The notes under the pieces: model-generated
What the model saw: the letters and a program-made list of their open reading frames with translations, nothing else
The model's database searches: none
What the model was told of the DNA's origin: nothing
Part shown: in pieces, positions 1-13,000 of the stretch
Numbering within the stretch: position 1 is the stretch's first letter
How the letters are laid out: the number at the start of each line of letters is the position of its first letter
Assembly (NCBI GenBank): GCA_033964015.1
Contig: CM066919.1
Location: 4,678,101 to 4,742,100 of the forward strand
DNA from: Scolanthus callimorphus
Lineage: Eukaryota; Cnidaria; Anthozoa; Actiniaria; Edwardsiidae
DNA: 64,000 bases
Reading direction: 5' to 3'
Program-made: the position numbers and the translations under genes

Positions 1-443
1 CAGTTTCTTTATAAATTCCTTTTCAAATAATGGTCTAGAACCAGAATTTATTAGGATTTGGTTGTGTGATATTCAGTTTGGAATTCAGTTTCACAGTGGG
101 ACTTCTAACGAATTACTTATGAATTCATCTCGTATCGCATTTCTTCTAGAGCTTCCTCCCGCGCATTTTCCTTTGTATTCTCTTGTACGTTGAACTGCTT
201 TCTCTTCGCACTGCTCCTACGACTTAGGCAATTTTGTTGTGTAATAAACAATTCAGCTAAGTGAACAGCCGAAACGAGAAGAACTAAGAACTCTCGCTCT
301 AGGCTTAACGACGAATTTCCCCCTGAAAGCCCTTCGCAGACCGAGGAAATTTGGCAATAATTTGTTTTTAAACAAATCCTTTAGGATAACCCGAACCTAA
401 ACTATTCACAAGAAATACGCCAAATGGCCGTCTGGGTTTGTTA
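1..443. other. AT-rich stretch without a recognised gene
   Basis: No convincing reading frame or splice-bounded exon was seen. If the micro-exon gene downstream has its first exon in this window it could be here, but no ATG followed by a hydrophobic leader and a phase-1 donor was found. Confidence 0.4.
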
Positions 444-651
444 GGGGCCGACCATTTAACTTTTGAGGGGGGGGGGGGGGGCTTTTTTGTCGGTGCAAGA
501 TTTTTTTTTCTACCTCTGTTATGCGGTGAGAAGGGTTTTAGTCACCATTTTGCTGTGCAGGAAATGTTTTTTTGGCCCTTCGGGCCGTGCAGGAAATGTT
601 TTTTCAAAAAAGCCCACCCCCCACCCCCTCAAAAGTTAAATGGTCGGCCCC
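444..651. mobile_element. 208-bp miniature inverted-repeat element, Harbinger-like
   Basis: Both ends read GGGGCCGACCATTTAACTTT inward, followed by a G-run and a short T-run, giving arms of about 40 bp. The left flank is TTA and the right flank ATA, which could be a decayed 3-bp TTA target duplication. The GGG start and TTA-type site fit PIF/Harbinger miniature elements. The short reading frame that crosses it is low complexity and not a gene. Confidence 0.7.
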
Positions 652-1555
652 ATAAGCAACCTTTCATCAGGCTGCCAGATAAGCGCAAATTTGGAGTGTC
701 TCCCGCGCAGTGTCGGTCACGCAACGCGTCTCGGGTAACCGATACAGAACGGGCTGCGCGGGAGACGGATGGAAATGGATTGCGGCAGGCCTTTGAATTT
801 CTAGACGGGTTGCATTTCCTTAGTTTGCCGAACTAACGCGGTTCCCCTGTGGTGCACTGGATACGTTGGTTATAAGCGCGCGTGAGTCTTTTCTCCAAAA
901 ATCGTCAAAATAAATACATTTTATGCAAGCTAAAATCACTTCTTCGGAACATTGAAAATATAAAATTGTTCAGTTTGCTATCTCTTTAGGGTTAAATATT
1001 TTGCCGACCACGCGACCATTTTTTGCATCCCTTAAGGTTACGGTAGAGGTTCAGGGGTATATCCGCTAAAAACCTCAGGAGCGCGACACATTTGACCGAA
1101 ATGTACAAACCTATATACCAATATTAAACGGGTATAGAATACACGTCTACGCGAGAGAGTATCGCGCAGCCGAACGCGGAAACTGGATTTGATTTTGGAT
1201 TTGATTTACTACACCTTTCCCAACCCGCAACCACCCCAATCCATCCCCTGCAGACACTGGATGTGCTTATTTTCCTTCCAGACCTTGCTGCCATTTTATC
1301 AAACGACACACCCAAGGAAGGTACGATTTTTTACTCTAAACTCATGTCTTCTTCATTGAACGATCAGCCGCCAGTGGGAATCTCCTACAAGTTTGGAGAA
1401 AATTAATTAAATAATAAAAAAGTGTCTCCAAAAACCCAAAATAGGTAGCAGGCTTTAGCCCCCACCCCCTCGTGTTCGTCTCGTGTTCGTCTGTATCATG
1501 GAAACTCGTTTTATAAACTTTAAGTTTACATACTACAGAAAACACTAAAAAACTC
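652..1555. other. Non-coding stretch with one strong hairpin
   Basis: No gene seen. Bases 698-710 and 754-766 are perfect 13-bp inverted arms (GTCTCCCGCGCAG and its complement) with a 43-base loop, which may be the relic of another small palindromic element. Confidence 0.45.
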
Positions 1556-2053
1556 CCAAAGCCGCGCCACGAACCATTAATCGATTTTGTACTTCGATCG
1601 ATCGTTTTACTTCCGGTTAGAATTATTTTGGTCTGAATGCGATTGTTATGTCATGTGATCATTTTGTCATGTTATTTTTTTGTAAAATAGCTTCCCCGAC
1701 AAGTTTGCAATTAAAGTCGTGAATTAAAGTCTGAAAAAAAAATCATGGGGTGCATGGGGTGTTGAAGCGCAACTCTCGGATTTATCCGCTAGACCTAAGA
1801 GGCATTTTGTAAGCCCTGCTAAGTCTAAACGCCTATCACACTCAAGCCAGACTCCACCTCCGTCATTAGGACAGGTGCACCCTGGGGAGCTCAGTCTTGC
1901 GACTGAGTGAGCCAACGGAGTCACTGGCAACTAGGAAGTGAAGTAGCCTCTTCCTCTTAGTAACGAGAAAAGGTTAAAAAGTCAAACCACTGTCATTATA
2001 ATTAGAAGCACGTAGTGCTCTAGTCTATATCCGAAGTAGAGAGTTGTTTGTCA

Positions 2054-3682
2054 ATGTTCAAGAATGGCAAGTGTCAAGGGACTGACGGTATTTACGGTGA
2101 GCAGTTGAAATACTCCCACTCCAAGCAACTGCTTGTCTACCTGGTGCTGCTGTTAGGAATCATCTGGAAGTACATCAATGTGCCAAGTACATGGCTAGTC
2201 TCATTTATAACATGCCTGTACAAGAAAGGATCAAGATCCCTAGCAGAGAACTATCGTGGCCTGTCAATTATTGCTACCCTATCTAAGCTTGCATCCATGA
2301 TCATCACACAAAGAGTACGGACAATCTATGAGTCCATCCTGATGTTAACACAATTTGGATTTAGAAAGAATAAGTCCACCTGTGATGCTATCTTCATTGT
2401 GCGGCACATATTGACCAAAGAACGAAAGCCTCTCTTTCTATGCTTCATTGACCTGAAAGCGGCGTACGATTGGGTTCCACGCGAAGCCCTTTTTCGCGTC
2501 CTAGAAATCCGTCTAAAATGTCCTACATTAATCTCAATCCTAAGAGCCTTGTATACTGGCACTAAGGCCTGTATCAAACACTCGGCAAGATATTTTGACA
2601 CATTTGTGGGATGCAGGCAAGGAGCCCTCGAGAGCCCGTGCCTCTTTAATATCTACCTGGACTTTGTGATGAGATGTGCTAAACATGAAATCCTTACCCA
2701 ATTTCCTGAGACCGGAGTCCCCATTGAGTTTGCAATACCTAATGAAGTGTCCCCTCGAGCACTCCGTACCAATAAAGCACATGGTACCATTAGAATCACT
2801 GAACTCTTATATGCGGACGATGTAGTGCTCTTCGCAGAAAGTATCGATGAGCTCAAAAAGATCATTGAGATCTATGACAACACCTTCAAACGGTATGGGC
2901 TATGCATGTCATACAAGAAAACGGAGACCATGGCATTTAATGTCGATGAAAGCATAAAAGAGGAGAAGAGTTTAGTGACTGTCAATGGTGTTATGTTGAA
3001 GAATGTGAGACAATTCCGCTACCTCGGATACCTGGTGACCAATACTGGCAATACATCAGCCTTCCTTCACCTCAGAATTGCTTCTGCTTTTGAGAAGTGG
3101 AATGAGCTAAAACACATCCTGACTGATCGTGAAATCTACCTGAGTACACGAATGAAGATTCTGACCTCATGTGTCCGCTCAAGGTTGCTTTATAGTGTCC
3201 AGGCGTGGGAACTTACATCAGCAGAGATCCAAAAGTTAGAAGTGGTATGGAACGGTTTCCTGAGAAAGATGATTGCTGGGGGCCATGCTCGCAAGAATGT
3301 TCCGCCTAAGAAAGATCGGAAAAAAGGTGCGGACCTTGCTTCCCTTGTGGAAGGTGAACTAGACTGGTCGTATAAGATAACAAACAATAAACTACATAGC
3401 ATCACTAATTCTCAACCAGTCCAAGACTTCTACTATACACAACACTTGAAGTACCTTGCACATATATGCAGAATGGAGAACAACTCGTTGTTGAAGCAAG
3501 TTCTGTTCGATAAGAGGAGTAACTGGAAGAAAACTGAAAATGTCCTTGGAATTGACAAGGGGCAAATCCTAAGAACAATGACCGTGAAAAAAGACTTCAC
3601 GCAGCTGTTGGTCACTCAATTTCCATCCGCCAAGCAGCTGCACCCCAAGGCCGACCTCGTGCCACGAGGGCAAATACGATGA
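2054..3682 (+). CDS. Non-LTR retrotransposon reverse transcriptase, 5'-truncated
   Basis: The open frame gives about 542 residues and contains the ordered blocks of a non-LTR reverse transcriptase: NYRGLSIIATLSKL, GFRKNKSTCDAI, motif A FIDLKAAYD, motif B GCRQGALESP, the catalytic motif C LLYADDVVLF, then KKTE and FRYLGYLV. About 200 residues of C-terminal connection follow. No apurinic endonuclease domain is found upstream, where all frames carry stops, so this is a 5'-truncated copy, the usual outcome of target-primed reverse transcription. The frame ends in a GATGATGATGATGAT tail whose first TGA is the stop codon. Microsatellite tails of this sort are typical of RTE-type elements, but the clade is not certain. 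The absence of internal stops suggests a fairly young insertion. Confidence 0.85.
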   Translation: MFKNGKCQGTDGIYGEQLKYSHSKQLLVYLVLLLGIIWKYINVPSTWLVSFITCLYKKGSRSLAENYRGLSIIATLSKLASMIITQRVRTIYESILMLTQFGFRKNKSTCDAIFIVRHILTKERKPLFLCFIDLKAAYDWVPREALFRVLEIRLKCPTLISILRALYTGTKACIKHSARYFDTFVGCRQGALESPCLFNIYLDFVMRCAKHEILTQFPETGVPIEFAIPNEVSPRALRTNKAHGTIRITELLYADDVVLFAESIDELKKIIEIYDNTFKRYGLCMSYKKTETMAFNVDESIKEEKSLVTVNGVMLKNVRQFRYLGYLVTNTGNTSAFLHLRIASAFEKWNELKHILTDREIYLSTRMKILTSCVRSRLLYSVQAWELTSAEIQKLEVVWNGFLRKMIAGGHARKNVPPKKDRKKGADLASLVEGELDWSYKITNNKLHSITNSQPVQDFYYTQHLKYLAHICRMENNSLLKQVLFDKRSNWKKTENVLGIDKGQILRTMTVKKDFTQLLVTQFPSAKQLHPKADLVPRGQIR

Positions 3683-3695
3683 TGATGATGATTTC
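3680..3695 (+). repeat. (GAT)n 3' tail of the non-LTR element
   Basis: A short run of GAT/ATG triplets directly follows the reverse transcriptase frame and probably marks the 3' end of the element, replacing a poly(A) tail. Confidence 0.6.
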
Positions 3696-3835
3696 GATCG
3701 ACCGAATTAAATGGTCACGTGAGTTAACCGAAGGGGTAAAACGATCGAAAATACAAAACAGATTGATCGTTCATGGCGGCTTTGTGACGGTTTAGTGGTT
3801 TCGGTAATAGCTAGACTGGTTTTCATATGTCGGGA

Positions 3836-3920
3836 AACGTCGGTAACGATGGGGATCCGCGGTTTCCCGACATCCCCCCGTCAATCCCCGTCTTATGAAA
3901 CGCATATCTGGAATTGTCGG
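3836..3920. repeat. GC-rich imperfect hairpin
   Basis: CGGGAAACGTCGG and a nearby TTTCCCGACA block pair imperfectly around a GATCCGCGG centre. No gene was seen between the right arm at 3786 and the first exon at 4061. Confidence 0.35.
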
Positions 3921-4060
3921 CGATTGACTGTGTTGATGCGGTCAGGAAAATAGAAACCGTTTCTACTTTCCCGGATAGCTCCCGACATATGCAACCACTC
4001 TTATATTGGGCGTCAGTTTATCCTTTTGATTGTGCTAATTTCGCTTTTTATTCGTTCAAG

Positions 4061-7000
4061 ATACGGATTCCAAGCCACCCTTCCCACTTTTACCCGGTAA
4101 GTATACTGCTCCAATTTTACCCGGTAAGTTAACTTCTTCTATTACTTTTAAATTTGTTATTTTTTGTAAAGAAAATCTCACAATACATCTTAGAAGTTTT
4201 AAGGACAACGTCTATTGCCGCTGTATTGTTCTGGGATGGGAGAATCTAAATTTTTATTTAGCGGCGGAACCTCAAGTTTTCGCTCAGAGAAACGAAATGG
4301 ACGGTTTCGTAGCAAAATATTTTTGTTACGGGCTTCCTGTGTTGCGCGCGCGCCGCGTCAAAAAAGGCGGGAATATACACCTAATTCAAAAAAGGTTGCT
4401 TTGATGTTTGGGCTTTCAATTATAGCGCGAAACAAAGGAATTATTTGCTTCAGTGACCACGAGACAAAGGCGTTCAATGGCCGAAGACCAATGATCAAAG
4501 CAACCTTTTCTGAATTAGGTGTATACCTAATCAGAAACTTTACAACAATTAATTCCAGTATGTTTGTGTTTTTTTCTTGCCAGCAAAACCAGAGGCTTCT
4601 AAAACAGATGGTAAGGCTGAAGACCCAAATCTTTTATATCTTCACGTAATAATTGTTCCACTTTCAAACGATCCCTGACGAAAATTGTCGTTTTTAAACA
4701 GCTCACGGTCAAACAAATATTTCGAATCGTTTACCTTATTAGGAAGTGATAGAACGAAAGTAGTATACGGCGAGAAAACGTTGATTTTTTGAATAAATAA
4801 TTGCAGGAATTCCAGAGACTCGGGTTTTCGCCGATCATTAATTTTAGCTTGGTAACCACGCTAGAAAACCCACAGCTAGCCCACACACGACTCGACTCAG
4901 TCCTCCCAAATGCAATTAGCAAGAAAAAAGCACTGATTCATTGATTTGACGGCAACGACCAGTACAAATTTTTTTGCGTGTTTGTTCCTCTATCCGGTAT
5001 TAAAGAACAAAATCTTCGTATTTTTTCCGAACATCCTCATCCTTGCTCAAAAAGTTCATCTACCGGTAGTCTTCGCGCCCGTTTTCTTTTGTTTTCAAAG
5101 TGATCCATTGTTTAACGGCTGCTATGATTGGCTATTAGCCCGCAACGGCTGTCGGTTAATTGATGATGGGCCTTTAACATAATGTTATTTCTTCTTTGCA
5201 GAGTCATTGAGTGAGGATGAAAAGAAAGAGAAAATCGAACGACTCTTGGAATTGCTCACTCGAGGTACACGTAAGAACAAAGAAAGGCATCAAACCACTT
5301 TCGACAGAGAGTCCGGTCACAATTTTTTAGAGCCATGTAGGGGGGGAAGAGGAGAACAATTTATTTCCGCAACCAAGCAATTATTTTAAAGGGATCCTGG
5401 AGTCTTTAAATGTGATATATTTATAATTCATGTTATAATAATAATAATTAATACAACATTTATATAGCGCATATAGCCACGTTCTATGTGTTATGGAAAA
5501 AATAATCATTATTAAAAATTACAATTATTAAAAATAAGAAATAAAAAGAATACAAACTAGTATTTCCAACGTATTAACAAGGTTACAAATTTTACAATTT
5601 ATTTTTTTACAAATTATCTGCTACTGAAAAATGGTGTGTTTTTAAGACGAGATTTAAAGACCGGGACTGTCTTGCTGGTACTAGCTACGCTAAGAAGTCC
5701 TATATGTCATCATGAATTATTTTGTTGTCTCTCCAATCAGATTCTCGTGCCAAGAATGAAGAACCTGCAGATGCCATCCCAAAAGAGCTCAGAGGTATGA
5801 ATCCAAACCGAACTTGATCGCTAGAGTGGTTATCGCAGAGAGGTTGTCGGCCTATTTCAGAAACACAGAAGCCGGGGGGAGGACTCCCATATTTTTTGGC
5901 CGGGAATGATCGTCGTATCCTTTAGGGGATAAAATCACGGGTTTTGGTCTCTTTTAGGGGTCTTGATCTGCAATAAAATTTAAGGGCGATTGGTATCATA
6001 TCGTTTAGGGCTCTAACACGGCGGCAAAACCTTCAAGAAATAGAGAAAGTACTTTTTGACAAGACAATAAATGAGACAACATCCAAGGCAGCATCTCAAT
6101 CAAAGAAGGAAATTTATTGATGGGTATCTTTTAGGGTAAAAAATTATTTTTACCACGTCCTTTTGGTATCTTTTAGGGGTGAAACTAAAAATTCCCGACG
6201 ATCATCCCCGACCAAAAATATGGGAGAGCACCTTCGTACAAGATTTACAAGATTTGTATTCACTTCGTACTGGAACTGCTACTGATTTCTTCTTATAAAC
6301 CATTCAAGTGTACAATAATGTATTGTGTTTCCCTATAGAGGTCTTCACACGCATTGACGACAAGCCACCCGTTAGGCCAGGTACGTGAATGTCACTATTT
6401 GGGATAATTGAGGGCCTATTCACATAAAGGTTCGGTGGGGTTACTCGCCTTTCTAAATAAACTCTCGAATTTTCTTGCTTGTGTTCACAAGACAGGTGGG
6501 GGACCCCACGTGCCCGCCTAGGTGGGGTTGGTTTTCTCCATGTGAACTATCAACCCGGGGTGCTGGGCGGTTAGGTCGCGCTAATGTCTGTTTTTCAAAT
6601 TGCTTCAAATACAATAATTTATGTATGTTTTCAATCATCAGTGACTACTATATTAAAAATAGCGAGATGATTTTAGCCAGCCGCCATTTTGATTTTCGCT
6701 ACTTGACCACAGCACCCCGGGGTCATGCGAATGCTCATATTTTCCACCTTCACGTGAACAAGCCCTTATTTACCTTAAATGAAGTTCAATTACCAAGAAA
6801 TAAGTAAAATAATCCTCTAGGTTTGTTAAGTAATCTTTCAACTGCATTGGCGTATTTTGGTTGGTTATCGAGCGGATGGAATTGGATTGTGAATTGTCGT
6901 CCTTTTTAATTATTTATCAGACTGAATTGTTTTCAAACTTGGAAATTTGATAGCGAAAGAATGCATGATTATAAAAAAAAATATTATGAATAGAGCTGCG

Positions 7001-10000
7001 CACAGATGACGTCACACTCATTAAAAACTCAGACAAACAACTACACGTTTCTCCCACTTTCTCAGTTCTCTCTCTAAAGAACGATACAAAATGAATCGGT
7101 AAACTGGTAGTACCACTCATTATAGCAGCGCTTGTATGTAGTCCTACCCTGGCTCGTATTTCGAGCACAATCCTTCTGAATGGGATTTCAGAGGGATTGT
7201 TTGTCTGAGTCTTGTGATCTAATTTTAGAATCTGTGTGCAGTGCTATTTCAGTTCCTCTACAACAGAAAGCTGTGACGGTGCACGTTTTCTGAAATAGGC
7301 GTATTTACATCGCGTCCAATCGGGCCGTCACATCCCTGAGCAATGATAGCACAGCCCCTCGAATTTCGTGGTTTTTCCAGCAGAATATGAACGGATTCAT
7401 AAACGAATTGAAGGACAGAACTACAACCGAGACATTAAACGCCTCAGTCAACGTCTGGCTGTTCCCCTTAATCAGTTTCACGCAGTTGACGCACACAATA
7501 GGGACATAACACGCAATAGTTACTCCAATGACAAGGGCTATCGTGATCGCGAACTTCGCCTGAGCGTGGCTTCTTTGTGCGAAAAGTCGCTCTTGGACTT
7601 GTATTTGAAAGTGATGTTTGCGCACGAGTTTGAAGATTCGAAAGTAGATGGCGATTATGATGATGAATCCAACTAAAGGGACGATTACAGATAATAAAGT
7701 GCCTAGTGTGTTGTGTAGAAACAAGAAGGCCGCAGAGCTGGAGATTACTGCGATCCATATGGCGATGACAGTGGCGGCTACTCGCTGAACGGTTACAATA
7801 GTAGGGTATTTGAGAGCAAAGAATAGAGCGATGTATCGTTCACAACTTACAGTCACCAAAGTGAAGAATGCCGCCGCACAAGTTGTAAACCCGATAGCTA
7901 GCAGAAGGGCGTAATAGATACAGGAGCTAAACAGTTTGTAACTCAATAAATAACCAGCAAACATTGGTAGTAGTAGAACACCAACTAGGAAATCTGCAAA
8001 GGCGAGAGAACAGACTAAAATGTTCGGGGCTGTGTGGAGAGTTTTCTTGTGAATTATACCGACAAGAATTAAGGCATTACTACAGCTTACTAATAGAGAT
8101 AGGATAATGGCAATCGCTGACATAACGCGAGATGTGGCGAGGAAGGTTTCGGCGTGGAAGTCAAAGGCATTGAAGAAGTCTGATCCTTCGAAAAAACAGC
8201 TTTGAGTCGCCGAGCTTGGGGATATGTTTCGCATGACTGGTTTCCCACATTGTAAATTTTAAGCACCTGCAAGCTTGATCTATCTCATCGCGCTATCAGT
8301 TACCGAATGGTAAACTGATCGGGACAAACTGTTGGTTTTACTCATTTACACTTTCACTTTAATTGATAAACGACGGATCAAATTGTCAAATATGAAATGT
8401 AAATTTGACAGTGTTCTAAGTAGCTTCCTCTACCAGTCTTGGCAAACGAGACTACATTTCAAGGGGTTCGAATTTCACAGACAAAAAGGAAGTAGTACTT
8501 CCCACGCGCATTATTTTGCTCTTTTACAAAATATCTTATCCTTATGCTTGGAAACGCTAGACCCCTCTTTCCCCCGGAAGGAGATTTCCAAACTTACTCG
8601 CATCCCCCAAGGATAGGTGAATTACACCCCACTTCTCCCACATTTTTCATGGCAAAGACCACCCTTTCCTTTATATTCTATTCTTTTTGAAATTTCTCTT
8701 CTTTGAAACTCGTTCCGTGGTTTTACACAAGGAGATTCCTTTAGAATCGGAAAACATATATATTGACAGTTTTTTTCTTCTTTGAAACTCTTTCCGTGGT
8801 TTTACACTACAAGGAGGTTCCTTTAGAATCGGAAAGCATATTGACAGTTTTTCTCCACTCAAGTCGTTATCGGATTTTCGCCATTTCATTCAATTGACGC
8901 ATTAAAAGGACTTTCAATTCCGGCTCATAACATGTCAGAAGGATGCGAGAACATGTGTAAATTCGTTAGACTGTGTATTCTTAGACACTTGATGTAAAAT
9001 TGAATTGATAAGTGGATAAGAACAACCTGGCTAAAGATTTTGAAAAAAAAAACATTTGATAACATCTTGAATTCAACTTAACCAAGTTCTTTTCTGTCTT
9101 GCTTCCTTGAATTTCTAAGCTTCTGACGCTTACCTTTCGAGGTAAATCCCATAGCTCAATTCTTACGCGCGCGTTGATTGGCTAAAGAAGAGTCACGAAA
9201 TTTAACGTGGAATTCAATGGTTGAAAGCTGAATTCGACAAAACAACAGGTTATACCCGCGCGCAAAGAAAGTACAAAGCTCGAACCATTCCCGGGGGGGG
9301 GGGGGGACTCCCATATTTTTGGGGCGGGGGTGCTCGTCGGGAACTTTCGTTTTCACCCCTAAAAGGTACCAAATATGGCGTCGCTTAGTTGATTTTGACC
9401 CCTAAAAGGTACCAAACATGGCGTCGCTTAGTTGATTTTCCCTCGTAATTTTGTCGCGTATTTTTTACGAGGGAAAATACGTCTGAAATTCAGGCTACCA
9501 ACAAGTGTGATTTGCTTGATTTGCTAGAACGGACCTCTAACAGGTACCTATCTGAAAAAAAATACACGTTTTCGAATTTTACCCCCTAAAAGGTACCAGA
9601 GGTCTGATTTTAAACCCTAAAAGGTACGACGAGCACCCCCGCCCAAAAAATATGGGAGTCCCCCCCCGGGGGAACCATTACAGTAAAATAGTATATGAAA
9701 TCATTGCTACGGGGTTCAAGATAAAAATTCATCACTAGACTCGAAAATTCCACCGGGTATTCACGCGAAAAACGATATCGCACGATTAATTTATCTACAG
9801 AATTCTTTGCTCTTGGTAAGCCATTTACTAACAAGTAATACAAGATAACGTCCCTGTATTTTTGAACTTGCAACTTAAGAACGTGCTAAGAACATTTCAG
9901 GCTCAAAAATTAAAAACATTTTGGCTACGCCTTCTTAAAGCGAAAAAACGTCCTTTAAAAACCTTTTTTATATTCTGAAAAATTAGCACCTTGTCCATAA

Positions 10001-13000
10001 CAAGTCATAACATGTTTGCGATACGCGGCGCGTCAATTTGTCTTGCCACGTTTTGACCGTAAAAACACCTTCAGCGTGGAACAGTATTTCACTGCATGCA
10101 AATTGCGACTTACAGAAAATAACAGCATGGAAAATAGCAATGAGCGCATACATGCGAAATTAAAAAGGCTTTGATTGTGATCTGCCTTCCTCGTAGTGTG
10201 GTAAGATATTCATGGCGTTGCCTAGGAGAACAATCGCACGTGACACATGCAGACATCCCATCTTTCGAGCATCTTATTACAGCTAAAACGTTGCATCGCG
10301 ACCCGCGTTTTCAAAACACCGATTTTTGTTTGGCTTTTCTGTTCCGCCAGTCAAATCTTATAAGCCAATCAGATTCTTGCCCTGTTTCGCCTAGTGCAGT
10401 CAAATGGCTTTTCTCTGAACTAAAACCAGACAACGTCGCGACAGAAAGCCAGGCGACTGCACTAGGCGGAACAGGGCAATAATTTGATTGGCTCATAAGA
10501 TTTGACTGGCGGAACAGAAAAGTAAAAAACAAATCGATGTTTTGAAAACGTGGGTCGCGATGCAACGATTTTAGCTGTAATAACCCCATTCAATTGCGAT
10601 GAATTTTATTTCATTCAAATTTATTTCGTTTTTATTTCAGATTTTCCGGAGGCCCCTAGAAGAGATGGTAAGTTCACCATTTTGAAGTTGCAAAACCTCC
10701 TCATTAAGAAATCCTCCTTACCTTATTTGGAAGGTCTGTAAGTATCTTTCCCATATGGCTTGGATTTCAAATCAGGTGGAGTCCCTGGGGACGAGAATAT
10801 CTATGACACACCTAACACTGTCTTTTTTAGGCCTGGTTCAGACTAGAGACACGACATAATAAAAACACGCGAACCAAGTTTTCGCAAATTCACTAATGTG
10901 AACCAAGCTTACAAAACACTTATAATTTTCGTGTATTTCCGTTCACAAAGGATATTTTGTATTTCCAGGTTTTTTCCGTGATGCTCATGCCCCAGCACCA
11001 ATCAGACCAGCAGGTTAGAGAGAAGGGAGAGGGGATGGGTGAAGGTTGGAGTCATTACCAGGGGCACAGATATCTTTTCCGTATCCCATTCCTTAGCTGG
11101 GGACATTGTTTCAGGGGGAAATGTCCTGTTTGCGATATTTCTGTGCTGCTCCCGCTTTGCTGGGAAAATGTTGATCGTTCTACAAACGTCTTTTTCATAT
11201 ATTATCATACAACGTATCCTTCAACCTCGCATGAGAAAGCAACCCATCCAAGCCAAAACGGAACGTTCAGCGGTTTACGAAAACATCGCAGGCTCTTATT
11301 TACGCATGCGTACTTACGTTAGTGTCGACCAATCACAGTCGGTCTTGGATCACTGAGCGCGCGCTTCGTCCTCCACATCCAGCACAGCGCCGCGGCGTTC
11401 GGTTTGGACTCCAAACTGAAAAAACCGTGTTGCACTTTGACGCCAACTTCGCCCAAAATACATTGATAGTCACAGAGATTGATCTGGATTCTTTAAAGAC
11501 TTTAAAGAAGTAAACAGTAAGAGATGCAAGGAGACAAAAGGAACTGAACTAATAGCGAAAAGGGAAAATGTTTGCCAACTCTCTCATATTTTCAACACAT
11601 TTTAGGAGGGTGCTCGTCGTATGTCCCCTATTGAGTTAGTAATTGATCGAGCATGACTCGGGGATGAGAGTGTAATTGATGAAACAGATTTACTATGACA
11701 AAACTGACCTGTTTAAGGTATGAGTATACCTTTGAGGGGTCTCGCAGGGAAAAAATTCGCATCGCGTCACAATTTACACCACAAGCGTCGTTCATATATC
11801 ATTTTAAAGCTAAAAGATTGGTCTATCTGATGAATACTTTTGTTTTCATTATATTGTACATGAACATATATTTCGTTAGCTCTAAAGAAAAAACGACCGA
11901 CTTTCTTTAAAAAGTTCCATCTTCTTCCAATTAAATTGCACAGCTCCAGATATAAGCAAAATCTATTCTTTAGAAGGTGATCTAAAAAAAGGTGTGCGGG
12001 ATTTTTGATTTTCCTTTTAAAACATATTTTATGCTAATTTTTGTGTTAGCATTGCCAAAAAATATTTGTTTTCAACCTTTTTTACGTGATATTTCCGCAA
12101 ATATGTAAAATATCAATAATCCCGCACACCTTTTTTCAGATCGCACTCTGAGGAATACATTTTGCAGAAATCTGGAGCTTTTAACATTAACTGGAAGTGG
12201 CAGGAACTCTTAAAAAGCAAAAATTGGTACTTTTCCTCTGAAGCACAAAATGACGAAAATGATCCATCAGATTACCGTTGCAAAGAAATATACCACTTAG
12301 TAAGGAAGGCCATTCCATAAGCTTTAAAACGATATATAATTGGCCCTTGTAGTGTAAATAATGACACGACAGTGATTTTTTTCGCGAAAAAGTGACATCC
12401 CTCGTGCAAAGGTATACTCATACCTTAAAGGCCATCACACGAGGCAATTTTTCTTGCAACTCGCAACGCAACGATGACGAATTAAAAAACATTGCGATTT
12501 GCCGCGGGATGTCATACATATTTCTTTGCAACATGCAACATGCCCGCGATAAAATTATACATTACAGCAGCTTATCCAAGAAAAAACATGAATGGTGTGC
12601 GCTGATTGGCTAATAAGAAGAAAACATTGCCCCGCGAGTTGCAGAGACATGTCACATGGAGCAATTTTGCTCACAATGTTGCGAAAAGTAGAAATCAAAT
12701 CGACTTTTTCTGAAACAAAATGTTGCGTTGCCGTGGTATGTCAGACGCGCAATATTCACTGCAATTCGCAACACAACAAAATTGCGTTGAGAAAAAATGC
12801 CTGTTTGACATGGCCTCAACTCTCTCGCCTAAAATTCTGGTAAATGGAAAAAAGCAATGAAATTTTTTTTCTTGATGGAGGTTTCATTCGATATTATTTC
12901 TTCAGGTATCTCCACTAGCAGAGATGTAGGTGGTGCACCGAGCTTTAAACGATTTGGTAAGTATTGGTGGTTTTCACCTGACGTCATCAAAATGCTAACT

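Larger units (their letters stand above)
1556..3786. mobile_element. Inverted-repeat element enclosing a non-LTR fragment
   Basis: Bases 1556-1620 and 3721-3786 form an imperfect inverted repeat of about 60 bp. Shared blocks are CAAAGCCGC, the GATCGTTTTAC core and GGTTA. The reverse transcriptase reading frame at 2054-3682 lies between the arms. Either a small element was split by a later non-LTR insertion or the arms belong to one larger composite; the first is simpler. No target duplication was identified. Confidence 0.5.

Noticed and set aside
438..836. 132-codon frame on the + strand
   Set aside because: It runs through the G- and T-rich arms of a miniature element; composition alone keeps it open.
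4215..4649. 144-codon frame on the + strand
   Set aside because: Crosses a palindromic element and an intron-exon boundary; only 4584-4610 of it fits the exon pattern, in a different frame context.
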